Counted from the stretch's first letter, positions 1 through 12,489 are shown. The stretch: 64,000 bases of DNA from Zonotrichia leucophrys gambelii (GCF_028769735.1 NC_088169.1:44917229-44981228); one strand, 5' to 3'. Translations and numbers: made by a program. The notes: generated by a model not told the origin, from the letters alone.

Positions 1-3000
1 TGCCTTTACAGAAATGTGTTGGCTACTTCCCTGACTTGTACATTTGGTATTTTTGGCTATCTAGGTGTTCAATATTAATCAAAATGTTGAGAACATAAGC
101 TGGGATAGTTTCTATTTTTGGAGCACTTGAATTAGAAAAAGAACGATCAAAATCTCCAAAGATTAATAGAGTTTGAAGAAATTTTTCTTCAAAATGGGCT
201 GCAAAATACTTTCTAGAGTATAAGCATCAAATTAAACTATAAACATAAAGATGTAACTAACTTATATATATATAAAATAATCAAAAAAATGCAGACAATA
301 TTTACAAAAACCAGTTTTGATTATCTGAAGACCTACCATTGCTCAAGAAAAGCTTCCTTTGTGCACCGTTTAAATAAAATAAAATGCAGGAAAGGGAACT
401 TTTCTTGCAGTAGTTTTCATGACATTTATTTATCTACTTGTCCTTTAGGGAATTTTTTTTTCAAAATTAACATCTTATTTAATAGTCACTGAAAAGATAA
501 GTTTTGGGTTTTTTAAAGAATTTTAAAGAATTGTGCTGGCGAATTACGGTCTTGCAATAAATCTTATAAATTGCAATAAATCATATGATGCTCTAAAACT
601 TTACACCCTGTAATAGGTCTTTCTTTTGAATTTAGTCTGGTAAATTTATGCTGAAATTAATAGTGTTCCTGAGTCATACTAATTCACTTAGAAGGTTGTT
701 TAATTACAAATTCTACAAGGCAGGAGACAATATTTTTACTATTGCTTGTCTTGCAAGGAGATAAAATTTTCTTTTGACCTATAACCTTTCCAAATGTTCT
801 CATTTCATTGCCTATAGTTTGCATTTTATTCATAAAAGTAAAGCTGAAATGTCAGAGTAACAATAACAATAAGTAAAAATAACAGTCAAGTAACAATATT
901 CAACTATTTATTTTTATTCTCGTGTCCTGAAAAATATTTAGTGACTAAAAATGGGACATTTTTGGTAGATATTTCATATATGAAAAACCTCATTAATAAA
1001 AGAAATATAAAAAAATATAGAGGAAGAAGCTTAACCACCTAAATTGTTTTAATCATCCACAATACTGGTGGAGAAATAGGTAGGATGCAGCCAAGATGTT
1101 TTCTATAATAAATCTAATTAAGTGAAACCTACTGCTTCCTTTTGGATGAGTAGAACTACTGAAAATACAACTTTCACACTCAAAAATGGCATCGTGCATT
1201 TATCAATGCAGACACTGCAGCATGTGTCTCTGAGTCTGGTGACCTCTGTATCTCCAACCACTGCTGGTGGTCTGATGAAGCCAGGGAGGGGAGAAAAATT
1301 CTAAGGAGCAGGCTTTGGTAAGTTGCTGTTTTTCAGTCTTTCTGTCTGAACTTTGGGTACAGTAAATAGGGATTTAATAAAGAGAAAACAAGAATATAAG
1401 TATTTCAATAGACCTTTACTACTAAAACTGTTAGAAAAATGTGTCAGAATAAGAAGAGAAATTTATATCTTATTTTATTATGATAATGGAAGAAAAAAAC
1501 CCCAACTACTCAAACCAAACCTCCAAATTTGAGATATTTCACTAACAAGAAAATAATATGTTATTTGCGCCCAGCAGGTAACATTTTCAAAACCAGCTGA
1601 AGTCCATTTTAATGGATTTTGGAATGAAACCAACCTGTTAGATTTTGGATTAAAGGTCTGAAGGACTGACAATGGCTTCTTTATGGAAATATGAGGGATT
1701 AAAATACAAACAATTTCTTTGTTTGGATCAAAATCATACTATTTTTGAATTATAACTTCCAGACCCAGGGTTAATATAATTTGCAGCAGGGAGCTGACTA
1801 TTTACAGCCATATATATATATATAACTAATTATCAAAATACACACAAGAACTAACATAAATATGTTAAGAAATTGACAGCATTTCTATTATTGAAGAAAT
1901 GATTGTTGAGTACATGTTTTTAAACAAATATCAAATTCCTTTCCCAGCATTCTTAGTATTTTTTTCTGAAAACATCAATGATATTTCATATTTTGCACCA
2001 ATGTATTGCTTTTAATATTGATAATAAATCATTTGATAAGTTTCCTCAAAGGAAAGTACATATATATTTGTTTCACAGGAAATTTAGTCATGCTGTAATG
2101 TCCTTTATTTTATTTCCATTATTGTAAAGGTAGATATTAAGAACTATATTTTACCTCTAAGTTGTACTATTTCCCTTCTGGCCCACGGTATGAAACAGAT
2201 TATGCAATAATGCTTCCAGACTGACTGCTATTATAATGGCTTTTAGATCCATTAAGTAAGAATAAGAAGGACTCCCTTTGAGCTAATCATTTAAGCCATT
2301 AAAAAATGCTCTGTAGAGACAAAATGCTCAGTAGTGAACAGACCTACAGGGGGATGAGTTGGTCAAGCTACAAACTCATCTTTCTATTGCATTCATTGAA
2401 GTATCAGGCAGCATTTATTTAACTGGTTATTACAAGATTACTTGTCCTTCTACTGATATTTCTAGAGAGGAATTTGCATTTCCATGCCCACATATGCACA
2501 CAAATATATCTATATATATGTGCATATATATACACACATATATATATACATAAAGTGTTCTTGGCAGTCCTTGAATTCAGGGACTGAATCAAATTCACTA
2601 ATGATGGATAATAATGTTTTTTATGATGGATAATAAAATATGATTTTCATAGAAAAAGCCATGAGAAATCTAATTATGAATATAAGAAATATATATATTT
2701 TGAGCAAAATAATGTTGTATTTACTGTTGAGGGTCATAGTAATGGGGTATGAGATGGGTCATTTCATCTAACTGTGCTCATGTTATATATCAGCAAATTT
2801 CACACATTCTGAAGCTGTTGTCCTTGTGATTTAGATGTCAGCATATGCCCATAATCATGGGTATGTACATCTGTGGGCCAGTTAGAGAATTATCATGAAG
2901 TCACATAAATCAGGGTGCCATATGAGATCCTGGTAACTGACTTTTCACCGAAAGTACTTTTTTATTTTTTGGTTCACACATCTGGAATAACAATAGAACT

Positions 3001-4283
3001 CAGGCCAAATTCAATAGATAATCATAACTTTCATGTTTCTTCCTTTTTATAGTAGCCTAATCTTCAAGTTTTCAGAGAAATTACTGCCCACACTCCAAAC
3101 CTTCAAAACAACAAAAAAAAATTCCAAAACTCTATGAAAAAAACATGCTTCTGGAATTAACTTGATTTTTTGCTGAGACCATTTTCCAAGGTTTTGAATG
3201 GCATGTATCTGCAACCATGGGATCCTTTCCAGCCAAGAAACAATAATGCTGCTATTTATATGTATGTGGATTTATTTATTGCTACTGATTTTAATACTTG
3301 TGAAGAAAAAACCTCCAAACTAACAAACAAATTGAAGTTTAGGCTGTCCTTAGCTGAGAAGGCACTGAATACATTTCAGTTTAATAATGGCAAAATCTTT
3401 TAATGCTTATAAACTCAGCTTTTTGTCTGAAATCTTCATTTAGACAATAAAACTAGGGATATTGGTTTGAAGTTTTCTTTAGCATCTCAGAGCCTCTGAA
3501 ATTAGTGGTGAAGCTCTTGATAACTTTAATAGTGCTTCAATGGATTTTTCAGTTTTAAGCTTTCACACTTTCTTTTCTCATCACATAAAGACTTGCAAAG
3601 CTAGAAAAATTCTGTCTTTTAATATTTTTTGAACCTGATCACAAAAAACCATCCACTGTCTGGACCTGTGGGTGTATAGAGGTGAAGTATAATCTTGACT
3701 GAAGTTCTGGAAGACTACAAACAGTTGTAAGATCTGGAACAGAGAGGACAAAAAAAGTTTTAGTGATAAGTCTTTAAACTTTCTAAAAAATATTTCATAA
3801 TTTTCTTGTATATCAACAGATATCACTGCATTAGTGTATTTTTATATTGATTCGAGTACGTAATTTTCTAAATATATCACTAATTCTGCAGATTGCAGAA
3901 TGTAAAATATTTTCAGCTAGACAGTTATTATTATAGTCTTCTCTTAGCTTTCAAATGAAAATGAATTTTTTTTCCAGAATTTTTAGGCTTTTTTTCTTTT
4001 CTTTCTGCTGAAATAGCATGAAAAATACTGACATAAAATGTAAAGCCTGTAGATAAATAGATACATGAGAGATGTCCTTTAGCAAGTCAGGACTTCTGTT
4101 GTATGTGAAGGTCAGAGTTGGATCAGTTCTGCCTAACATGTAACCCTCATTTTCACCTACAGTTTTTTGCTTACTATATTAGCCCTCCTAACTTTTGCCA
4201 GTGGAAATAGATTAGTGGAATGTGGTTAGGATCCTTGAGCAGCCTTTGAAGTACTGTCTGTCTGCTCTCAAGCCTTAGCAAAG
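1..4283. other. AT-rich non-coding stretch, no gene seen
   Basis: No gene, CR1 or LTR signature is visible here. The longest open frames are about 60 to 80 codons, lie on both strands and show no family resemblance, as expected by chance. The stretch holds short AT microsatellites near 1808-1824 and 2490-2552. The piece around 1120-1316 is slightly GC-richer and ends in a donor-like GTAAGT at 1317, but its frame stops before the donor and no acceptor is obvious. I read it as intron or intergenic sequence. Confidence 0.7.
2490..2552. repeat. AT/TG microsatellite
   Basis: The stretch is an imperfect run of alternating purine and pyrimidine, mixing (TA)n with CACA and TGCA steps. It is simple-sequence DNA likely to vary in length between individuals. 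The short open frame that crosses it is a by-product of the repeat. Confidence 0.85.
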
Positions 4284-4545
4284 ATCATAGAATAGCAGAA
4301 CCATTTATGTAAATAGACTTCTAAGACCATCAAGTCCAACAACCATTAAGCCATATCCCCAGGTCCCATATCCCACTTCCCTGGGCAGCCTTTTCCAATG
4401 CTTGATCACTGCTTCAGTGAAGAAATTTTTTCTAATATTTAATCTAAAGCTTCCCCTGGAACGAGTTGAGGCTCTTTCCTTAGGATGCCACAGGTCTTCT
4501 TGGCCATCTGTTACAATTCTTTTGTTACAGGTTGCAGCTATCATT
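4284..4545 (-). mobile_element. CR1 LINE fragment, 3' end, minus strand
   Basis: Read on the minus strand this is the tail of a CR1 non-LTR retrotransposon: the last codons of the reverse-transcriptase ORF followed by the short 3' UTR. The minus-strand frame contains the conserved stretch RLNIRKNFFTEAVIKHWKRLP near 4380-4450, typical of the CR1 ORF2 C-terminus. The 3' tip is the ATTCTATGATC-like end at about 4284-4294. The copy is 5'-truncated, as most CR1 insertions are, and diverged, so it is not active. Family assignment is confident; the subfamily cannot be set by eye. Confidence 0.88.
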
Positions 4546-5717
4546 TAATCCTGGAGATATGAACAGTTAGCAAAGAACACTGACAAACGGCTGGTTTTTA
4601 AAGGAGCAAGAAGTTGTGAAGATTTAGCAGTTCTTTTCCAAAGTGGTCATTTCCTTTGAAGGGTTAAAGGCAGGGAGGTAGAAGAGATTTCATTTCACCT
4701 GGCTTAGATGCTCCTGACACAGACATTTGCTTCTTTGCTGGTTGCCCTACCCATCAAGTATGGTTGAAGGAAAAAAGTAGTCAATCACTTTGAAAGTAGG
4801 ATTTATCTGATTTCACTCACTCAATGTCTCTTTCTACCTCCTGATAAAATGATTTATTCTGTAAAACTACCTTTCCCTCCTCTCAGATGTTGAGCTGTCA
4901 GTGGTCCAAGCCCAAGTTTTGATGGAGAAAGTCTGCTGAGTGGAGCCATGCAAGATAAGAAAAGTAAAATTTGAGACAGAATCAGGATTGCTGTTAAGGA
5001 TAGTCTGCAACACAATGACTTCAGAAAACAAAACAACACAATGAAAAACACCACCCCTCAAAAAAAATAACCAAACAAACCCCCCCAAAAAATTGAAACA
5101 GCTAAAACAAACCCCCAAAAAAAAAAAAAAAAAAAAAGCATTGAACCCCCCCCACATGGATGTAAAGAGAAAAAAAGGAAGTCTCAAGATGGAAATTTAG
5201 GCACATTGAAAACCAGGCTTATGCCAAAAGTTGAACCTGGTGACAGCTGCCCAATAAATACCTATCGGACACAGAGTCCAATATCATTCAACATACCAGT
5301 TTAGTTTTTCTTACCATGTACTGTCTTTGTCTTTTAAAATTGTGCAATTTGGAGTCGCTGAAAATACATGGAAGTTGTTCAACCTACTGACAGAGAAAGT
5401 AGTGAGATTCCTAGGTGGTTATTATAGACTCCTATCTACCTTGTTCAGGAAGATTTCCAGGAAAGCTAAGAGGGCAAAGAAAACAATAAAACCACACAAA
5501 AGTACAGACCATAAAATATTAATGAGTAAGTAGTACATTGATATGTAAGAAGGATTAAAGAGGAATACTATCTAAGTATGACAAAATGTTTTAATTCATT
5601 AAAAAAACAAGAAACACTGTTGATGATATGTAGGTTAGCTTATACATATGTGGTGGTAAAACATCCAATGGGGAGGTTAACCTCAGTGATCTCAATTGTT
5701 TATGTAAGAGAGAAACA
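4546..5717. other. Non-coding stretch with A/C-rich tract
   Basis: No gene is recognisable. The main landmark is the A/C-rich low-complexity block at 5036-5150. The overlapping minus-strand frames in 4854-5187 are phenylalanine- and glycine-rich only because they translate this simple sequence, so they are not genes. Confidence 0.7.
5036..5150. repeat. A/C-rich low-complexity tract with A21 run
   Basis: About 115 bp on the + strand are almost free of G and T. They include C7 runs at both ends and an uninterrupted run of 21 A at 5117-5137. The complementary strand is G/T-rich. The tract is probably an expanded simple repeat. Confidence 0.8.
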
Positions 5718-5862
5718 CAAATCATAGAATCATGAATCATAGAACTATTTGGGTTTGAAGGGATATAAAAGATCATCTCGTTCCACCACCCCTGCCACAG
5801 GCAGGTGTTGATGTTGCCTACTAGATCAGTACTTCCAGGGTCCCATCCAACCTGACCTAAAA
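5718..5862 (-). mobile_element. CR1 LINE 3' end fragment, minus strand
   Basis: The + strand reads as the reverse complement of the CR1 3' UTR. It starts with tandem copies of the TCATAGAAT-type terminal octamer (5724-5746), then the conserved GGGTTTGAAGGGA block, GATCATCTCGTTCCA and CCATCCAACCTGACCT. It is about 145 bp long and carries no coding part. The repeated octamer at one edge fixes the orientation. Confidence 0.9.
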
Positions 5863-6149
5863 TAAAGACCACGTATTTCTTCATTATAGAATTCTGAGAA
5901 AATTGCTACATGAACACATGGGATCCCTGTGTTCAGTAATACAGATAAACAAAGAAAATGCAGTAGCTGTACAAAAAAATCAAAACGTGAGAGAAGTTGT
6001 GAATGAAATAGCTAAATTTGGAAATAAAAGTTACTTCAAGAAATTGAAGTAAATTAATTAAATAGAAGATTAAAAGTAGAGAGGATATATCAAAGTAATA
6101 AATTAACCTCCTTCCTATGTTTCTTTGTTAAGAAAACTTCTAATGTTTT
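5863..6149. other. Short unique AT-rich spacer
   Basis: The spacer lies between two CR1 pieces of opposite orientation. I see no gene or further repeat in it. Confidence 0.6.
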
Positions 6150-6640
6150 TTTCTTCAGACAAAGGCAATGCTTTATCTAAACTACTTTATCTGGACTTCA
6201 GTAGAGCAGTTGATATATTGCCAGGGGAGGTGTTATTAATTAAGATGAAGAGGATTGAGATTAATGTAAGAATAGATGAGCCATTCAGACTGTACTGAAA
6301 AGGAAATGACTGGCAAGGAAATATGCTATTAGAAGGGTTCCGAAAGTCTTATATATGGATTTGGTTTTGCTTTATATTTAGTTCATTTTTTATTTAGTGC
6401 CCTGGGCACAAAAGAATTGAGAATATGCTGATGACACAGCACTGGGATGAACCAATAAAAGGAAGTACAAACAGGGTCAGCTAAAGGACAGCAATAATAC
6501 AACTGAGTTAAAAGCCATACAACACAGTAAAAATCAGATACTTGGGAGCTAACAATAAAACATTTTGTAGCAAGGTGAGAGCTCCTCAGACAGACATATG
6601 GAAGGTGGAAGAAAATCTGGATACGAGTAGATCCCAGAAT
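6150..6640 (+). mobile_element. Very old CR1-like LINE, RT-domain remnant, plus strand
   Basis: This is a decayed reverse-transcriptase segment on the + strand. At about 6187-6215 the frame reads YLDFSRAVDI, matching the CR1 motif A region with its catalytic Asp. At 6421-6447 it reads EYADDTALG, the catalytic YADD box (6424-6435). Between them a block resembling VPKVLYMDLVLLY corresponds to the VPQGSVLGP region. Stops and frameshifts break all frames. The divergence is much greater than in the other CR1 copies here, and the sequence looks like the old amniote CR1 lineages also found in turtles and crocodilians. The edges are approximate. Confidence 0.68.
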
Positions 6641-7576
6641 GTTGCAATCTTTGTTCCCGTAAATTTCTTACTGACACAAGAAAATATGGTTTTGTACCTT
6701 TAGGAACATCTTCCAGTCTGATCACCTCTGTTCAGGCAAGGTACCTTCCAAACTGGAAATTACAGAGAAATTCCACTTCTGATGAATTGAAGAATTAAAC
6801 TAGTTTGTATTTAAAGATTAAAAGATCTTGACCTAACAAATTAAATGTTGCAGATAGATATGTTTATATGGTACACAGAAACACTTCTCTACATTCTAAA
6901 TATTGTATGTTTCTTTTGCATGATTCTCTATTGCACATTCCCCCATCACTTTGCTCAATCCTACAGCCTCCTTCAGCATTCCGTACCCATAGGATTGCAC
7001 CTTCATTTGTTGCAAAGTGCAGATTTGCCTACAATTTCTTGATAGCCCATCAATTAGTGGGAGTGATCAGGTTTGTTTCTGGTTATAATTTGTTTACACT
7101 AATAGGTCAGGTTATGCCTCTGTGCATTTCTTTCCCTTTCCTTATCTTCCCAATTTAATTTTTTTTTTTTTTTTTACATCCTAATTTGTGCCAATGACCA
7201 GGTTTTTTCTTATCAAGACTTCCCTTATTATGTGTTGGCCATATACCCTTAGAAGAGCAGACTCTCTCCTACCCCATACATTTACTTATGCATAAATCAG
7301 ACTTAGCATTTCTAGGACTGGATTAATCTCATCTAACTATAGTGGCTACAGTGTATTTGACCAAGGCTCATCTTGGTAGTTAATATGGAGAAATCAGTAA
7401 ATGTTTATAGCAAATATTCTCTTCCATTGCTAACATCTCCTTTAAGCTGAATTGAGTTGTATGCACATATAAATACAGCTCAGACACAGCTAGAAATCAT
7501 TTGTGTAAATTTAGGTGTTATGCACCAACCTTTCATAAAGAATCAATAACATCTTTTTTATATGCCACAAAAGTGT
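6641..7576. other. Unique non-coding stretch
   Basis: No gene is recognisable. The overlapping short frames near 6845-7158 are in different phases and show no conserved features. A run of 17 T sits at 7159-7175. Confidence 0.65.
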
Positions 7577-7655
7577 CCTGTGCAGGGCCAGGAGTTAGAC
7601 TCAATGATCCTGATGGGTCCTTTCCAAGTCAGCATATTCTGTGATTCCATGATAT
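7577..7655 (+). mobile_element. CR1 LINE 3' terminus, plus strand
   Basis: About 80 bp match the end of a CR1 3' UTR in + orientation: GTTAGACTCAATGATCC, then GATGGGTCCTTTCCAA, ending in the octamer-like TTCTGTGATTCCATGATAT. It is heavily 5'-truncated with no coding part left. Confidence 0.85.
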
Positions 7656-8159
7656 CTCTCCAATTTTTACATTTGTTAAAAAATCACAACAGAATCCTAA
7701 GCCAATACACTTAAAGCAGAACCTGTGCTCTTTTCCCATAGTTAACTTAAAGCCAATATACAAGAAACATTTTAACATAAACTCAATAACATGTGCTTGA
7801 TTGCATTAATAGAAACATGATTGTGTGTTTATGCCTAATCAGGATCACACCAGTGATACTGTGCTAGCAGGTAAATTTTGGTCCTTTACAGGTTCATATT
7901 AGTGATAGAGTGATACCATACAGACAGAGACATAATTTCACTCATCAGTTCTGATTGCTCCTTGTTAAAAATCAGCTCCATAGGGTGGCATTGGTAGCTC
8001 ATTCTTTCTACACTTCTGTATCAGTTCTCCCCCCCTGCAAATTGTGAAATTTGGCTAAGATTAAATTTACTTGTGTTGGGAGGTATTTTCCATAGAATTA
8101 TGCCACTGAAATTACTTCAGTACTACAATTTATAATGTGGCTGCACAAAACCTTGAATG

Positions 8160-8340
8160 AAAACACATGAAGAGGAATTGCTGCATGCTAATGGAAAGAG
8201 ACTGATGGAAATTTTTTCAAGAGGCTTTGTTGTCAAAGTGTTTCTGTTAACTGCGTCTCAGCTGACACCTGTTACAAAGGATTTAGGCTTCATTTGACCT
8301 CTGTGTGAACTATCAATTTTCAAGATAGCTTAACACTCCA
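8160..8340. other. Possible conserved non-coding element
   Basis: This block is free of simple repeats and has balanced composition, with E-box-like and nuclear-receptor-like words (CACCTGTTAC, TTTGACCTCTGTGTGAAC). Such texture is common in vertebrate conserved elements, but nothing in one sequence can prove conservation. The call is inference only. Confidence 0.22.
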
Positions 8341-8429
8341 GAAATTCAGTAAAAGCTCTCTAGTAGTTTTTGCTTATGGCCTGATGTTGTAGAAGTTGTT
8401 CACTCTACATGGGTCAGGGCCTAATTGCT

Positions 8430-8475
8430 TTCCTATTAGAAATATATTGGTCTTTCTTATTAGAAATATATTGGT
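8430..8475. repeat. Tandem duplication of a 22-bp unit
   Basis: The words TTCCTATTAGAAATATATTGG (first copy, from 8430) and TTCTTATTAGAAATATATTGG (second copy, from 8454) lie side by side with one difference. This is a recent local duplication. Confidence 0.85.
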
Positions 8476-9495
8476 TTCTTGCTGTTATTTTGCAATATAT
8501 AAACATTACCTATATATTTTAATTTTATGTATAATTAATATTTTATTACATACATAAATTTTGCATTTCTCTACACTGTATTGTTTTTATTGCATTATCT
8601 ATACATATTAAAAAAATAAGATAAAACCTCACTCTTCACATTGTGTTGAATAATCCATGATTATGCATCTCAGACTGAATTGTTTTCTCCTTAATACCTT
8701 TAGCTTCTAAGTTAGAGGAATTTGTCCTTCTTTTACTTTAATTTTCTTTACCTACTCTGTAATTTTTGAAAGCCAATTTGGTACCCACTCAAGCAAAAAT
8801 GTGCAACAGTTTTGGCAGCCCTTTACTACTCCATTTCTCCCTTCACCTATTTCTGTATACTTACCCTAATTAGCAGAGCTATCCATGTGCATGCACACTC
8901 ACACGTTGCTCAAGGAAAAGTCTAGGTGGAAACTGTCAGCCTATTTCATAGCAGAACTTTTGTCTGTCATTCAGACTTTTCCTTTTATGATTTGTGTAAT
9001 AAACTATAAACACTCAAATATGTCTGGGGCTGTTTTGCTTTTTCCTTTAACTGGCACCAAGCAACTCTTGTAATCCTAGTGTTCTTAAGACACAATCTAA
9101 TACTATTTTATTAGAAGATCTTTTAAAATTATCTATGAAAGGTATTCTAAATTTTCTGCCCAAAGAAATATTTCTGTTCATACAATGCACGATAGTGGAA
9201 TCCCACTGTGAAAAGAGTCTTACTGAAATGAGTTAAAATGTCTGCATAATAAGGGCTACATTGTAATTTTACAGGAGCCCCCAAGGAAGACTAAGCTTAA
9301 CTACACACAGGTTTTGAAAGCAGACCAAAGATTTTATTTTAACTCAGTTGTTCTGGATGGTTTACTGTGTGTGAGAGAAGCTGAAAGCAATGCTCATTCT
9401 CTCAGGGTTTTCCTCTAATAATTGTAACCTTCTTGAAAACAGCAAAAATAGAAATCTTCAGCTACTTCCACTACATGGAGATCGTGTCATTTATT

Positions 9496-9534
9496 CTGTG
9501 ACGAAAGCTATTTTATAAATAGCTTTTGTCATAG
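9496..9534. repeat. 18-bp inverted repeat, 3-nt loop
   Basis: The arms are 9496-9513 and 9517-9530 plus 9531-9534, with the loop TAT at 9514-9516. Sixteen of 18 positions are Watson-Crick pairs. The two exceptions are G opposite T, so a + strand transcript would pair along the whole stem using two G-U wobbles. Confidence 0.85.
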
Positions 9535-11732
9535 TGATCTTATAAATAAAAGACTCAGAATTCCACAGTTCTTTGCAAAATGAACTGAAGGAAATGGTAA
9601 CAAAACTGGAGGGCTGAGGAATGATTGATTTACTTCTGGTTTACAGTAAATCCAATCTATGGCAAGAATGAATAAATGAAAATTTGTTGGTTATGTTCAA
9701 GCAGCCTGGAATGTGCCATCAGGAAAATAAATTAAAGCAATAGTTATGTTGTTTAGCTTGATGGCTGTATACTTCTGCAAATGTCTAGCTTTGTATTTTT
9801 TAATTATTTTGTCACCTAGTTTTCCTCAGTATTATACAGAATTTCATTCAATTTTTCCAAGGTGGGTGACAGTCTAATGTGAAAATTCACCAAAAATTTG
9901 TGTAGCTTTCACCCTCTAGGTACCTACCTTTCTGTGAGGGAAACTGAAGTAGCAACAAGAAAATTCAGTGGTGTCATCACAATGACCACAGACCATGAGA
10001 TTTCTTTTTCTCTAATCCCTGTGGTGTTTAAAAGCTGAATATTTTTTGCATTTGTGTCTTCTGAGAAATCTTAGATGAGTATTGTTAATGAAAGTAGTAA
10101 TGCATGTAGTAACCTTCTGTGAGCGAGCATTGTTAATGCATGAAGTAATAATTGAATCCACTATAAAGAAGAATAGCCGCAATTTAATCTATTTAACTAT
10201 ACAGGCAAAGAAAAGCTGTACTGTCTAGAATATTTTACATAATAGTACAGTGGCATACAGACCAGCATATGAACTATTTCTAGCTTCATTCTTTCTTCTG
10301 AATTGTTTTATGATTGGTTTTGGTATTCACATTTTTTATTTGATGGCTATTTAATTTAAAATGTGAAAGAAGTAATCCAGTAAAGAGCTGTGTTCAAGGG
10401 TTCCTTTTCCCTTTCCCTTGCCCTGCATGCAGGGGTTACTTAGGTCTGAGTTTCAGAGTCACAGCTTTTCTGGATTGATTTCTTTTTTGTAGTTCCCATG
10501 GGTCTTTCTTACTTTTTGGCACAATAATTGAAGTGCAAAAGGATGGTTAGGAAATGACCCAATTCTATAATTTTTTGCTATAGCTCTCTGCTTGGAAACT
10601 CTTTTGCTGTCAGGAAAAGCCATTCTCTCATTTACCCTTATTAAAGTTTCAAAATGCAAAGATAATCATAAGCATGTTTTAAGCCTCTGTAATATGTTCT
10701 CAGAAAGCAGTGAACCCAAGAAAGATGACTGTCCATATAAATGAAAAGTGAGGAATCTCTATTAAGCCTCTTACTTTCAGTATGCAGTTCAGCTGATATT
10801 TACACTTCTTACATTGAGGTTAGTGGCACCTGAAGTGTAATTCCATGTGTTATAAAAACAGTATCTCTGCTCTACACTTAAATTACAAATGAGTAAACAA
10901 TTTCATATGTCAAATCTCGAGCAGTATTCCCATTTGAATACTAACCTAAATTCTGGGCATGCAGCATTGTTACACAATGAAAGCAAATTCCTTAGGACTT
11001 TATAGAAACTATCTCTTGTTTTGCACAATGAGAATTCTTTGTATTACTCCTGTTCTTAATGAGACATTAATTCCTGATTTCAGTTCATAGAGGACTACTT
11101 ATTTTCTGCATCAATATCAATAGATAAAGACACAGCTTCAGGTGCTGTTATTTCAAATCAGCCTTGCACACAGTAGATTTCATGAATTTATGAAGAATGA
11201 ATGTGACTAAAAGCCAAAGATATTTCTTTCTGTCCAAAATGAGAAGTGACTACATATGTTACCTCAGCTATCTGGTTTACCCTTTTTATGTTACACTTTT
11301 CTGTTTAAATGTAGTTAACATTGGCACTCAATATTGAAAAAAAAATTATTTTCTTGGGATTTTCATGATTACAGTGTTGATGACCAAAAATGAAGTGAAG
11401 AAAGAACATAAAATATCATTACCAAAATGAAAAATCTCCATTCTTTCTTTAACAATGACATTTAAAAATAACCTCACTCTGCCATGGTATTTTTTTCTTA
11501 GGTTTGATGATATAGTGATAGAAATGAGTTTTGTAACAAAATTTTAAAAAATCAAACTTGTAGTAATTCATATGTCTCCAGTACGAAAGGGAGGTTGGAC
11601 ATAGTTTGATTGTTTTCATTCATTCATTTGGGGATTTTGTTGCATTTTTGTGCATTTGGGGTTGCTTGTGGTTTTTTAAATTTTATTTTCCTTGCCTAAG
11701 TTAACTGTACATTGTATGGGGTAGTATTTACG

Positions 11733-11776
11733 TTATCTATCATCTATCTCTCTATCTATCTATCTCTCTCTCTATG
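11733..11776. repeat. (CTAT)n / (CT)n microsatellite
   Basis: CTAT tetranucleotides are interrupted by CTCTCT. It lies about 190 bp upstream of the candidate splice acceptor. Confidence 0.9.
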
Positions 11777-11961
11777 ATATATCTTTTTAATGTGTATGAC
11801 CATAAATTTTCGTGCTATCTCTGTTTTGCCACTTTCAGGCATACATGAGAGTCCTGGCCATAACTTCATAATTACATGATATTATGTCTCACACTGAATA
11901 CTCTTTTTGATATATTCCGTCTTTTCATAAACACTTTCTCTTTTTTTTAATTCCCCCACAG

Positions 11962-12056
11962 ATATGCAATATTCAGAGAAGGATAAGAAGATGGTACAAG
12001 AGGTTTTTGACTTGAAGGATGAGAGATCCAAATTGTCCTGGAACACATATCAGCAG
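11962..12056 (+). CDS. Candidate internal coding exon of an unidentified gene
   Basis: A pyrimidine-rich tract (T8, then TTCCCCCACAG) ends in AG at 11960-11961, and a strong donor CAG/GTAAAT begins at 12057. The 95 bp between them are open in one frame only: two bases completing an upstream codon, then 31 codons ending flush with the exon edge (entry phase 1, exit phase 0). The peptide begins MQYSEKDKKMV and ends KLSWNTYQQ; it is hydrophilic and charged, with no low complexity, as expected of real protein. I do not recognise the family and assign no function. No partner exon is evident in the window, which fits large flanking introns. A 31-codon open frame by itself can arise by chance; the two good splice sites carry the call. 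Confidence 0.5.
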
Positions 12057-12489
12057 GTAAATCTAGATATGTGCTAACAGTACACCTACACTGTCATTTT
12101 GAATTACATCCTATTTCTCTTCTATTTATTATTCAGTTGGAATATTTACTTACTTCTGTAAGGTTTCTTATGAGATCCACTCTAAGGAAAAACAGGTACA
12201 TCACTTCTGCAGTACAGTTATAAATGAGATGATTTGTGAGTCAGTTTTCTTACTACCTTTGGCAAAAGACGAGTAAATTTCAATACTTTCAGAGCCTTCA
12301 GACATATAATTTATTCATCTTTCAGTTACAGAATTGTTCCCCAACCACACATAGACCTGGCAAGGTTGTTTGATGCAGAAGAATTTAAATAACCTCATAC
12401 TGCTTTTTGAAATTAAAAAAAAAAAAAGTTTCTATAGGGATATAAATAATTGAATCAGAAAGACTAAGATTGGTGTGAATTGAGAATGA

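Larger units (their letters stand above)
7656..11961. other. Non-coding stretch upstream of the candidate exon
   Basis: No gene or long transposon is recognisable. The stretch holds a duplicated 22-bp unit (8430-8475), a hairpin (9496-9534), a (CTAT)n microsatellite (11733-11776) and one block that could be conserved non-coding DNA (8160-8340). If the exon at 11962 is real, this is upstream intron ending in a strong polypyrimidine tract. Confidence 0.6.

Noticed and set aside
1120..1316. Exon ending at the GTAAGT donor at 1317
   Set aside because: The open frame stops before the donor and no acceptor with a pyrimidine tract is visible upstream.
4854..5187. Phe/Gly-rich minus-strand frames as a membrane protein
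   Set aside because: They translate the A/C-rich low-complexity tract and nothing else.
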